From assembly GCA_002685415.1 (NCBI GenBank), contig NYXO01000014.1, positions 7,648 to 15,648 on the forward strand: a DNA stretch of 8,001 nt, read 5' to 3'. The notes under the pieces are model-generated. The model had not been told where the DNA came from, searched no databases, and was given only the letters and a program-made list of their open reading frames with translations. The stretch is from Methanobacteriota archaeon. GTDB taxonomy: Archaea; Thermoplasmatota; Poseidoniia; Poseidoniales; Thalassarchaeaceae. Positions 1-5,907 of the stretch are shown here, piece after piece; position 1 is the first letter of the stretch, and every line of letters starts with the position of its first letter. A program made the translations under genes and the position numbers.

Positions 1-1
1 C

Positions 2-166
2 AGAGACGAACTCTGCGCCAGCGAAGATGCAGTATTCATCGGTACTGGGGTTTGCCCTGGTAGGACCTTTGGAGTCGAAGAGTTATCAGATGGTCGATTT
101 TCAGTTCAATCAGAGATAATTGATGTAGCATCTGGTGACCATAAATTCGTTGATAGCATTCGCTAA
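2..166 (+). CDS. C-terminal fragment of an unidentified protein
   Basis: An open frame enters from the left edge and ends at the TAA at 164-166. It gives about 54 residues beginning near RDELCASEDAVFIGTGV and ending in HKFVDSIR. The frame has no internal stop and a mixed, soluble-protein composition, with no membrane segment. The segment ASEDAVFIGTG followed by a Gly/Val-rich turn is faintly like the C-terminal part of a fold-type IV (branched-chain type) aminotransferase, but this is too weak to assign. The start and most of the protein lie outside the window. The next gene, aldolase, starts 75 nt downstream on the same strand, so co-transcription is possible. I do not recognise the family. 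Confidence 0.6.
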   Translation, partial: RDELCASEDAVFIGTGVCPGRTFGVEELSDGRFSVQSEIIDVASGDHKFVDSIR

Positions 167-177
167 GTATGACTTAG

Positions 178-189
178 TTTTCATATTCT
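178..189 (+). promoter_or_regulatory. Possible TATA region of the aldolase gene
   Basis: The 75-nt gap before the aldolase gene contains an AT-rich TTTCATATTCTA stretch. A start about 25 nt downstream of it would leave a leader of roughly 30 nt that includes the ribosome binding site at 231-235. The match to an archaeal TATA box is loose, so this is only a candidate. Confidence 0.25.
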
Positions 190-241
190 ATGAACAAAGG
201 TTTCTTTTCCTAATCCCACCACGTCCGGCTGAGGTTCAGAT

Positions 242-1252
242 ATGGACACCGAACTACTTGAGAAGACAGCAAGAGAACTTGTAGCGCCTGGTAGAGGAAT
301 TCTCGCCGCTGATGAAAGCAATGGAACAATGTCTAGTAGACTAGAGGCTGTAGGTGTGGAACCTTCTCCGGAAACTCGTCGAGCTTACCGTGCTAACATA
401 TTCTCGACACCAGAATATGAATCTGCAATAAGCGGTGTAATTCTCTTTGATGAGACAATTCGTCAAACTATGGATGACGGCAAACCAATACCAGAATACC
501 TCGCAAGTAGAGGAATCCACCCGGGAATAAAAGTAGATACAGGGGCTAAGGAATTGGCTCATCATTCTGGTGAAAAGGTCACAGAAGGATTGGACGGACT
601 AAGGGAAAGGTGCATGGAATACTTCGCTTTGGGTGCTAGATTTGCAAAATGGCGAGCAGTAATCAGAATTGGAGATGGAATTCCTAGTGAAGCAAATATT
701 TCCACAAACGCCCATGCTCTAGCAAGATATGCTGCGATTTGCCAAGAACAGGGTTTGGTCCCAATCATCGAGCCGGAAGTATTGATGGACGGAGATCACA
801 ATTCCCAAACCTGCTTCGATGTCACTGCGAGAATTCTCGACGCCACATTTGCAGAGTGTGAAATTCAGGGCGTTCATATTCCAGGTGCTTTACTAAAACC
901 GAATATGGTCCTACCTGGAAAATCCTGCGAAGACCAAGGAACTCGAGAGAAAGCAGCACAGATGACTGTCGACTGCCTAACAGCCCACGTTCCACACGAA
1001 CTTCCCGGAATTGTATTTCTTTCTGGAGGCCAGTCGGATGAGGATGCAACAGCACATCTCAATTTGATGAACAGCATGGCTGTCGAACACCCATGGGAAT
1101 TATCCTATTCATACGGCAGAGCGCTACTCGCGCACGCCTTGCAAACATGGGCAAGCGGCTCGAATGGAGATAGTCAGAGCGCATTTGCTCATCGAGCGGC
1201 TATGAATAGCCTAGCTCGAAGTGGCGACTGGTCTTCTGAATTAGAAATATAA
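242..1252 (+). CDS. fba: Class I fructose-bisphosphate aldolase, eukaryotic-like type
   Basis: The enzyme cleaves fructose 1,6-bisphosphate to DHAP and glyceraldehyde 3-phosphate, or makes it in gluconeogenesis, through a Schiff base in the cytoplasm. The 336 residues resemble animal and plant aldolases along the whole length. Visible motifs are GILAADES (19-26, with Asp24 equivalent to the rabbit active-site Asp33), GVILFDET (65-72), PGIKVDTG (94-101), FAKWR (134-138), the paired glutamates in IIEPEV (Glu177, Glu179), LLKPNMV with Schiff-base Lys219, LSGGQS (260-265) and SYGRAL (290-295). The C-terminal tyrosine typical of vertebrate aldolases is absent and the tail ends in SSELEI. GAGGT at 231-235 lies 6 nt before the ATG and supports the start. 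The type differs from the DhnA-like class I aldolase and the bifunctional FBP aldolase/phosphatase usual in archaea, which suggests old lateral acquisition. The gene converges on the small gene downstream with 16 nt between stops. Confidence 0.96.
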   Translation: MDTELLEKTARELVAPGRGILAADESNGTMSSRLEAVGVEPSPETRRAYRANIFSTPEYESAISGVILFDETIRQTMDDGKPIPEYLASRGIHPGIKVDTGAKELAHHSGEKVTEGLDGLRERCMEYFALGARFAKWRAVIRIGDGIPSEANISTNAHALARYAAICQEQGLVPIIEPEVLMDGDHNSQTCFDVTARILDATFAECEIQGVHIPGALLKPNMVLPGKSCEDQGTREKAAQMTVDCLTAHVPHELPGIVFLSGGQSDEDATAHLNLMNSMAVEHPWELSYSYGRALLAHALQTWASGSNGDSQSAFAHRAAMNSLARSGDWSSELEI

Positions 1253-1268
1253 TCCAATGGTTTGAACT

Positions 1269-1523
1269 TCAGTTCTCGCCTTCTAGGACTCCAGGCCTCA
1301 ATGTCCAAACACAGATTTCGTAGCGGCCGGAGAGTGCACCGCCACGCTTTGTTGTTGATACCTTGAGTATGTCTTTGTCCTTCGATAGGACGTTACCGAG
1401 TTGCTGAGGGGTTGTGCCATGTCTCATTGTAGAGTTTACATGTTCGAGAATTTCTGTAGTATTAGCTTCTCCTCGATCGTTTAGAAATTTCTTGATTTTC
1501 TGTCTTAGTCTTGTTGTGCGCAT
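1269..1523 (-). CDS. Small basic winged-helix-like protein, 84 residues
   Basis: A short basic protein begins MRTTRLRQKIKKFL. A region follows with the spacing of a winged helix-turn-helix: TTEILEHVNSTMRHGTTPQQLGNVLSKD (about 22-49) as the helical DNA-reading part, then ILKVSTTKRGG and GRYEICVW (about 52-73) as the wing strands. The ATG is supported by AGGAGAG on this strand at 1530-1536, 6 nt upstream. No enzyme motif, membrane segment or signal peptide is visible. Small proteins of this pattern recur, to my recollection, in marine Thermoplasmatota, but I know of no characterised member. It is probably a DNA-binding regulator or chromatin-associated protein. The function is inference, while the reality of the gene is well supported by its coding-like composition and ribosome binding site. 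Confidence 0.8.
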   Translation of the reverse strand: MRTTRLRQKIKKFLNDRGEANTTEILEHVNSTMRHGTTPQQLGNVLSKDKDILKVSTTKRGGALSGRYEICVWTLRPGVLEGEN

Positions 1524-1529
1524 TTTTAT

Positions 1530-1536
1530 CTCTCCT
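1530..1536 (-). promoter_or_regulatory. Shine-Dalgarno site of the small winged-helix gene
   Basis: Read on the minus strand this is AGGAGAG, 6 nt before the ATG at 1523. The same heptamer precedes the divergent large gene at 1834-1840, so both genes of the pair appear to use strong, near-identical ribosome binding sites. Confidence 0.6.
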
Positions 1537-1553
1537 ATGTTTTAGAACTCTGT

Positions 1554-1562
1554 CTTTTTATT
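1554..1562 (-). promoter_or_regulatory. Possible TATA box for the small winged-helix gene
   Basis: On the minus strand this reads AATAAAAAG, an A/T run about 22 nt upstream of the ribosome binding site. It would give a leader barely longer than the site itself. The assignment rests on position and composition only. Confidence 0.25.
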
Positions 1563-1686
1563 GTTCAACTCAGTTATTGAATGTCAATTTCTTTGTAATC
1601 CTCCGAGTCAAACCGACCGCATCACGAGTCCGTTATCGACAGGATAGCAGGCGTTGATATAACAGTTCTGCACCTTACACGCTGAC

Positions 1687-1697
1687 TTTGTTACAAA
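1687..1697. promoter_or_regulatory. Candidate operator TTTGTTACAAA, copy 1
   Basis: This 11-mer is a perfect palindrome around a central base (TTTGT-T-ACAAA). It is the best copy of a motif seen again at 1721-1731 and 1784-1794. It lies upstream of the large winged-helix gene and could bind that protein or the small divergent one. This is inference from symmetry and repetition only. Confidence 0.35.
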
Positions 1698-1720
1698 TAG
1701 TTGCACAGACGTGGTCTAAT

Positions 1721-1731
1721 TTGGTAACAAA
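1721..1731. promoter_or_regulatory. Candidate operator TTGGTAACAAA, copy 2
   Basis: One mismatch from the palindrome TTTGTWACAAA. It begins 34 nt after copy 1, a little over three helical turns. Confidence 0.33.
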
Positions 1732-1783
1732 AATTCGGTGCAGAAATGAAAGTGTTAATTTTTCCACGAGAAATGTGTAATTA

Positions 1784-1794
1784 AATGTAACAAA
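1784..1794. promoter_or_regulatory. Candidate operator AATGTAACAAA, copy 3
   Basis: The right half GTAACAAA is intact and the left half has two mismatches. It begins 63 nt after copy 2, almost exactly six helical turns. It lies directly upstream of the candidate TATA box at 1799-1808, where a bound protein could hinder or recruit the basal transcription factors. Confidence 0.3.
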
Positions 1795-1798
1795 AAAG

Positions 1799-1808
1799 CA
1801 TAATTTAA
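1799..1808 (+). promoter_or_regulatory. Possible TATA box for the large winged-helix gene
   Basis: CATAATTTAA lies about 30 nt upstream of the ribosome binding site and follows an A-rich run (1792-1797) that could act as a TFB recognition element. A start near 1828 would give a leader of roughly 20 nt holding AGGAGAGG at 1834-1841. Confidence 0.35.
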
Positions 1809-1848
1809 GTAGGTCATACGAACTAAATGAATTAGGAGAGGGCAATTG

Positions 1849-4476
1849 GTGTCGAATGAGATTGAAATCATCGAATCTTCTCGTAATTCGATAACTCTCA
1901 GGAGAATCCGTAGTTCACATCGTCGTCGATTACTAGATCGATTAACTGATGGTGGAACAACTGTCAGTATTCTCGCTAGAGATACAGGATTGAGAATCCC
2001 GCACGCTTCCGCTGAACTGAGAAGGATGAGAAATGATGGACTGGTCGCCAGTGATCAAGCGGCCGGGTCACGTGGTGCGCGATTGCATCTAACTCAATCT
2101 GGTTGGGAAGAAATTCGTTCAGATGAGTTAGCTAGGGCTGTTGAGGTCCTACCATTACCCAGACCTTCTCACAAGTATTGCTTGCTTGCAAGAAATGGTG
2201 CAAATATTCTGTTGGGACTTCTTGCCCCAATAGCCTCTCCTCTGGTGCTTATCCCAGATCGTCCTTCTAGAGGCTCCGCCAAAGACGGGCTCTCCACAGG
2301 AACTGAAGGGGTCTCTTGGACTTGGGCTGTCATGAGAGAAAGAGCCCCAAGGTGGTTCGATCTAAGAAATATGGAAATACTGCCTAACCCCCCTCCAAGC
2401 AACAATCCAGAAACTATTTCCTCATATAGTGCAGAAAATTACACTCTCGGAATTGTTAGAGCCAGATTGGTTGATTCAGACAGACCAGTAGCCATGGCTC
2501 CTGGGATATGGATCGAGCCCCCCTCACGTCGCCCAGATCCTCCTTTACCTGAGGCCAGCCACCATCGAGGGACATGGGTCTTAGGAAATTGCCATGATCA
2601 ATCACCAGATATTAGGCCCAAAGATCCGTTATCTGCGGTTATGGATGAAAGATTACCAAAAAGCATGCTACTACGTACCGCTAGGACCAATGCATTGGTT
2701 ATCGCGGATTTAGGAGGGCTAGATTCCAAAGGCCATAATTTCCCAATTTCTTGTTTAGGTTCATGGATAAATCGAGCCCATCCTAGATTGAGTCCTTCCG
2801 AGAGGCGGCGAAGATTGAATGGCTTGAGGGAGCGCCTGACTTCATCCCGAAGGGCGAGGGTTGAGGAATCAACCTGGAGACGCTTTAGAAAGGATTGGAA
2901 GGATGCTACTTTTTCCACAGAGGAAAGTGGATTGAGATTATTCGATACTCGAGGTTTAGGGACTACAGCTATTATTTCATTAATCGAATGGTCAGTATCT
3001 GAACCTGACCGGCCTCCTTTGGTTTTAGAAATCCCTGATAAAATTCCAGAAGATGTACTAAGCGCAGTTATATCTCACAAAAACCTGAGACTGACATTAT
3101 CATCTCAACTTCTCCAACCATTGGAAATTTTTGATCAACTTATTGTAGACTCCCTAAGGCCTCTCCCTTGGCTAAGGCTCCACACTCTTGGTGGTAGAGA
3201 TATTCCTGTGCGATTAATAGATGCTGTTATCACAGCACCAGATGAAGCTGAAGTTGATGAGGTTGAGATATCTCCTTGGGTAATATTAGGATTGGATAAT
3301 CGAGGATATTCAAACAAATTGGCTAATTCATCAATGATAGAGTCGGCAATCGCGCAGTACCCAGAAGGAAATGAAGATTGGTCAAATATGATGGAGGCTA
3401 GTTATCCAATAGCTGCTTGGATAGCTTCTCCTCCAAAGACACGTTGGCATCGTTGGCAGAGGTTACGTGGTAGGCTTGATTCTGAATGGATAGCATTACT
3501 AGATTTGGAATATTTGCCTCTAGAAAGGCTTGCAGAAGTTGCAGACGAAGCACCTGCAAGAGTTTTGGAAATTTTTGCTGAAAAACTTCGTTTTCTCCTA
3601 CATCAAGATTCTGAGATTGCCCTTCGTATGAGGCCAGCCACCGATCCAGCTAGTGCCTCCTCCGGTGCTTCCTGGGTTGCGGCTCAACTTCTGAGCAATG
3701 CGGCTTGGTTACCCGATGATATGCAAGAGGATCTTGTCCGGTGGGCCTTGGAGGCTTGGCTTGTGCATCCACCTAATAATTCTCTAGCCGCACTTCAATC
3801 GGTTGATTGGATTTACAAAAGCCAAAAGGAGGATCTGGTAAATTATGGTCCAATTTTACAAGGGATCCAAAGAAGGGCTAATGAGTTCCCTATCGACCAT
3901 GACCTCAAGATTTGGTCATTATTAGTAGATAGAATACGTAATTCTAAACAACTGCAGATAGAGGAATTAGAAGCCATAATTACCAATTTACCACTAGACT
4001 GGTGGTCATTACTAGCTCCTGAGTTATTGACCAATCTTCTATCTGATGAATCATCTTTAGACTGGTTGTTCGACAATCCAATATCTTGGAGTGCAGCAAT
4101 TTTGAGGCCTAAGGGAGAGCCTAGTAATGCACCAGGTCTAGAAGATAAATTCCATCCTGGTTGTAGTCCAGAGATTCGAAACTCCCTTGCTAGAAGGCTA
4201 AGGTCAAGGAGTGAACGAGGAACTCTACCAGAAAGTGCCTCTCCACTTCTTGATCTAATGGAATCACTTGATACAGTTCTTGAGGGTGGTTCTCCAAGTA
4301 CCGGTAGAACTCATCCTATGGTTGGATGGTTGGCCCAACCTATAGATAAATGGCCACCAATTAGTAATGAGTTAGCATTGCAAGGAGATTCACATGTTGC
4401 AGAGAGGATCGTACTGAGAACTTCAGGCTACCATGAGGGGTTATCGGCGAATCAAAGTCAATTGAAAAAACCATAA
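1849..4476 (+). CDS. Very large protein with N-terminal winged helix, function unknown
   Basis: About 875 residues without recognised enzymatic motifs. Residues about 22-95 (counted from TTG 1846) form a MarR/ArsR-like winged helix-turn-helix: HRRRLLDRLTDGG, then TVSILARDTGLRIPHASAEL as the helix-turn-helix, then LRRMRNDGLV and a wing ending RLHLTQSG. The remaining 780 residues look soluble and mixed alpha/beta, with a basic stretch RRRLNGLRERLTSSRRARV near 325-345. A Trp- and Leu-rich helical half follows, with runs such as WRRFRKDW, RWHRWQRLRGRLDSEW and DWWSLLAPELLTNLL. No Walker A, transmembrane segment or signal peptide is seen. AGGAGAGG at 1834-1841 precedes two in-frame starts, TTG 1846 and GTG 1849. 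I prefer GTG for codon strength, and spacing permits either. It could be a transcriptional regulator with a helical sensor region or a DNA-bound scaffold. It stands alone in its transcription unit. Confidence 0.85.
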   Translation: MSNEIEIIESSRNSITLRRIRSSHRRRLLDRLTDGGTTVSILARDTGLRIPHASAELRRMRNDGLVASDQAAGSRGARLHLTQSGWEEIRSDELARAVEVLPLPRPSHKYCLLARNGANILLGLLAPIASPLVLIPDRPSRGSAKDGLSTGTEGVSWTWAVMRERAPRWFDLRNMEILPNPPPSNNPETISSYSAENYTLGIVRARLVDSDRPVAMAPGIWIEPPSRRPDPPLPEASHHRGTWVLGNCHDQSPDIRPKDPLSAVMDERLPKSMLLRTARTNALVIADLGGLDSKGHNFPISCLGSWINRAHPRLSPSERRRRLNGLRERLTSSRRARVEESTWRRFRKDWKDATFSTEESGLRLFDTRGLGTTAIISLIEWSVSEPDRPPLVLEIPDKIPEDVLSAVISHKNLRLTLSSQLLQPLEIFDQLIVDSLRPLPWLRLHTLGGRDIPVRLIDAVITAPDEAEVDEVEISPWVILGLDNRGYSNKLANSSMIESAIAQYPEGNEDWSNMMEASYPIAAWIASPPKTRWHRWQRLRGRLDSEWIALLDLEYLPLERLAEVADEAPARVLEIFAEKLRFLLHQDSEIALRMRPATDPASASSGASWVAAQLLSNAAWLPDDMQEDLVRWALEAWLVHPPNNSLAALQSVDWIYKSQKEDLVNYGPILQGIQRRANEFPIDHDLKIWSLLVDRIRNSKQLQIEELEAIITNLPLDWWSLLAPELLTNLLSDESSLDWLFDNPISWSAAILRPKGEPSNAPGLEDKFHPGCSPEIRNSLARRLRSRSERGTLPESASPLLDLMESLDTVLEGGSPSTGRTHPMVGWLAQPIDKWPPISNELALQGDSHVAERIVLRTSGYHEGLSANQSQLKKP

Positions 4477-4483
4477 AATGAGT

Positions 4484-4499
4484 AAAATTTTGAATTTTT
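4484..4499 (+). promoter_or_regulatory. AT-rich candidate promoter for the structured RNA
   Basis: Between the stop of the large gene (4476) and the GC-rich RNA block there is an abrupt AAAATTTTGAATTTTT stretch. It is placed about 25-35 nt before the first paired segment at 4522, as expected for an archaeal TATA region. The exact box cannot be fixed from sequence. Confidence 0.3.
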
Positions 4500-4527
4500 C
4501 AGTTCTAATTCCTATACGAGGGGTTCA

Positions 4528-4543
4528 TCAAGGGATCCCTTGA
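4528..4543. repeat. Perfect 16-bp palindrome
   Basis: TCAAGGGATCCCTTGA is fully self-complementary. As RNA it can form AAGG/CCUU or a slightly longer stem around a GAUC loop, inside the first large helix of the structured RNA. Confidence 0.6.
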
Positions 4544-4841
4544 CCCATCGATGCCCGACCGGCAACACCATGCCGACGAAAGCCCCACGCCGGAGTTAGT
4601 AGGATGAATCATGGTACCACGGAACGGGATTTGCCGTATGTCGAAGACCGACGTGACCCACTGCTGGGGAATGATCGCCGGTGCAAAACATACGGTCGGA
4701 TTGTGATGGGTCCCCGGACGACCGAGAACGGAAGAGACCGGAATGACTTACGGGACAACCCCACAGTCCAACAGACGTCCCGGGGTGGGTCAGGTGCCCG
4801 AGCATTGCGATGAAGGTCACCGTTACGCCCCGGGGCACACA

Positions 4842-4847
4842 TTTTTT
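4842..4847 (+). terminator. T6 run ending the structured RNA
   Basis: Six thymines directly follow the GC-rich block, whose last paired segment is GGGCAC at 4833-4838. Archaeal RNA polymerase terminates at short U-tracts without needing a hairpin. The next gene starts 38 nt further on. Confidence 0.5.
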
Positions 4848-4885
4848 CCAAAGGCCTCAATACTACAAACTCAAGGTGGTTAACG

Positions 4886-5899
4886 ATGCACTCACTAGGA
4901 TTGCTTGGCGGTACCTTCGACCGCTTTCATGCAGGGCATCGAGCATTGATTGATTACGGCCTGTTAAACTGTCTAAGGCTTGAGGTATGGTTAACCAGCG
5001 ATCAAATCGCCCAGGAAAAAGACCCTCGAATTGAATCTTGGTCAGAGCGTTCAGAAAAATTATTACAATCAATAAGTGAAGATTCCTCTCGAATTTCTGT
5101 TCATATTCTAGAAGACGAAGATGGGCCTGCACCTTGGCACGAGAATGCTTCCGCAATATTATGCACACCAGAAACATTAGTCGGTTGCAAGAGAATTAAT
5201 CAGATGCGTCAGAGTAATGGTTTGGAAATACTTGAAATTCTAAACGTCGAACATGTAATGTGCCGCGATGGCAAACCAATTTCCAGTTCAAGAATACGCA
5301 AAGGTGAGATTGATAGAGATGGTCAACCCTACCTCCCGGAGGATATCGGAAAAGCCAATTTCAAACTGACAAAAGAGGTTGAATCTAGCCTAAAAGATCC
5401 ATTTGGTCAATTATTTGAGGGGCCAGAGGATGATACGAGTGTCGCAATCCGAGCAGTTCTGGAAGAAATCTTTGGCAGCCACGGCCCCATAATTGCAGTT
5501 GGTGATGTCACAGTCAAAGCCCTGCAGGATATGGGAAGTCCGGCAGATATTGCATTAATCGATGGGAAGACCAAGAGGATGGAATGGGAAGATGCATCTA
5601 CGATCGATATTTCACTTTACGATGAGAATATCACTTGTAAGAATCCTCCCGGTCAACTAACCGCAGATTTGTTTCAAGCATGCAAAAGTGCGCTAAAAGT
5701 ATGGAGTAAAGATCACAGCAAGACATTAATTCATGTAGATGGTGAAGAAGATCTTGCACCTTTACTGCTTCATCCAATGGCTCCACTTGGTTCTGTAGTT
5801 CTGTATGGTCAGCCTAACCGTGGAGTTGTACTTAGATGGACTGGATTTGAATCCAAGTCACGCTGTAGAAACCTGTTAGCGGCAATGGATAGGGATTGA
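4886..5899 (+). CDS. coaD: Fused phosphopantetheine adenylyltransferase / GTP-dependent dephospho-CoA kinase
   Basis: The 337 residues carry two domains. Residues 1 to about 150 are an archaeal-type pantetheine-phosphate adenylyltransferase, which makes dephospho-CoA from 4'-phosphopantetheine and ATP. It shows the nucleotidyltransferase motifs GGTFDRFHAGH (8-18, with HAGH at 15-18) and ISSSRIR (132-138). Residues about 160-337 are DUF359, the archaeal GTP-dependent dephospho-CoA kinase that phosphorylates the 3'-hydroxyl to give CoA. Its motifs are LTKEVESSLKDPFGQL (161-176), AVGDVT (204-209), PADIALIDGKTKR (219-231), NPPGQLT (253-259), VDGEEDLA (284-291) and GSVVLYGQPNRGVV (302-315). Both catalytic signatures look intact, so one cytoplasmic protein should perform the last two steps of CoA synthesis. 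AGGTGG at 4874-4879 lies 6 nt before the ATG. It starts 38 nt after the T6 run of the upstream RNA, and its stop is 8 nt from the opposing membrane gene. Confidence 0.93.
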   Translation: MHSLGLLGGTFDRFHAGHRALIDYGLLNCLRLEVWLTSDQIAQEKDPRIESWSERSEKLLQSISEDSSRISVHILEDEDGPAPWHENASAILCTPETLVGCKRINQMRQSNGLEILEILNVEHVMCRDGKPISSSRIRKGEIDRDGQPYLPEDIGKANFKLTKEVESSLKDPFGQLFEGPEDDTSVAIRAVLEEIFGSHGPIIAVGDVTVKALQDMGSPADIALIDGKTKRMEWEDASTIDISLYDENITCKNPPGQLTADLFQACKSALKVWSKDHSKTLIHVDGEEDLAPLLLHPMAPLGSVVLYGQPNRGVVLRWTGFESKSRCRNLLAAMDRD

Positions 5900-5907
5900 C
5901 TGAAATT

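Larger units (their letters stand above)
1666..1745. repeat. Nine-base perfect inverted repeat with 62-nt spacer
   Basis: TTCTGCACC at 1666-1674 is the exact reverse complement of GGTGCAGAA at 1737-1745. The spacer contains two of the TTTGTWACAAA-like sites. It could be a pair of protein half-sites or a stem in an RNA. Nine bases at this distance could also arise by chance. Confidence 0.4.
1524..1845. other. Divergent intergenic region, 322 nt
   Basis: No open frame with coding character is visible here. The region separates two divergently transcribed genes whose products both look DNA-binding. It contains candidate promoters at both ends, three near-palindromic TTTGTWACAAA-like sites (1687-1697, 1721-1731, 1784-1794), and a perfect 9-nt inverted repeat (1666-1674 with 1737-1745). 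A somewhat less AT-rich core at about 1597-1660 has CGAGTC twice. I see no tRNA or recognisable RNA family. Confidence 0.6.
4515..4847 (+). ncRNA. Structured GC-rich non-coding RNA, family unassigned
   Basis: This stretch has no credible gene and rises to about 60% GC (hand count over 4541-4840), well above the flanking coding DNA. It is full of complementary segments. Those I checked by pairing are: 4522-4529 with 4603-4610 (8 pairs, one G-U); a short hairpin in the palindrome 4528-4543; 4560-4564 with 4571-4575; 4634-4641 with 4688-4695 (8 perfect pairs), enclosing 4647-4653 with 4676-4682 (one mismatch); 4712-4720 with 4776-4785 (9 pairs, one bulged C); and 4794-4799 with 4833-4838. A T6 run at 4842-4847 suits archaeal termination. 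Size and composition suit a housekeeping RNA such as RNase P RNA or SRP RNA. I could not find the diagnostic cores, GGAAAGUCC and ACAGAA for RNase P or the GGAA-loop with AGCAG of SRP helix 8, so the family stays open. The ends are approximate. Confidence 0.65.

Noticed and set aside
4521..4545. tRNA T-arm-like GGTTC segment
   Set aside because: GGTTCATCAAGG superficially resembles a T arm. No acceptor, D or anticodon arms can be paired around it, and it belongs to a 16-bp palindrome.
4604..4813. Open frames on both strands inside the GC-rich block (for example 69 codons on plus, 80-83 codons on minus)
   Set aside because: The translations are low in hydrophobic residues and full of Arg, Gly and Ser. 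They lack ribosome binding sites and lie wholly within the complementary segments of the structured RNA. GC-rich RNA genes commonly throw such frames.
4515..4847. Firm assignment of the block as SRP RNA
   Set aside because: The 5' half (around 4544-4593) loosely recalls the archaeal helix 3/4 loops. The diagnostic helix 8 with its GGAA tetraloop and AGCAG internal loop is missing: the GGAA at 4730-4733 does not have the right flanks.
4515..4847. Firm assignment of the block as RNase P RNA
   Set aside because: GAAUGAUCGCC at 4669-4679 and GGAUGAAUCAUGG at 4602-4614 each recall conserved region IV. No GGAAAGUCC-like region I or ACAGAA-type region V exists at matching positions on either strand.
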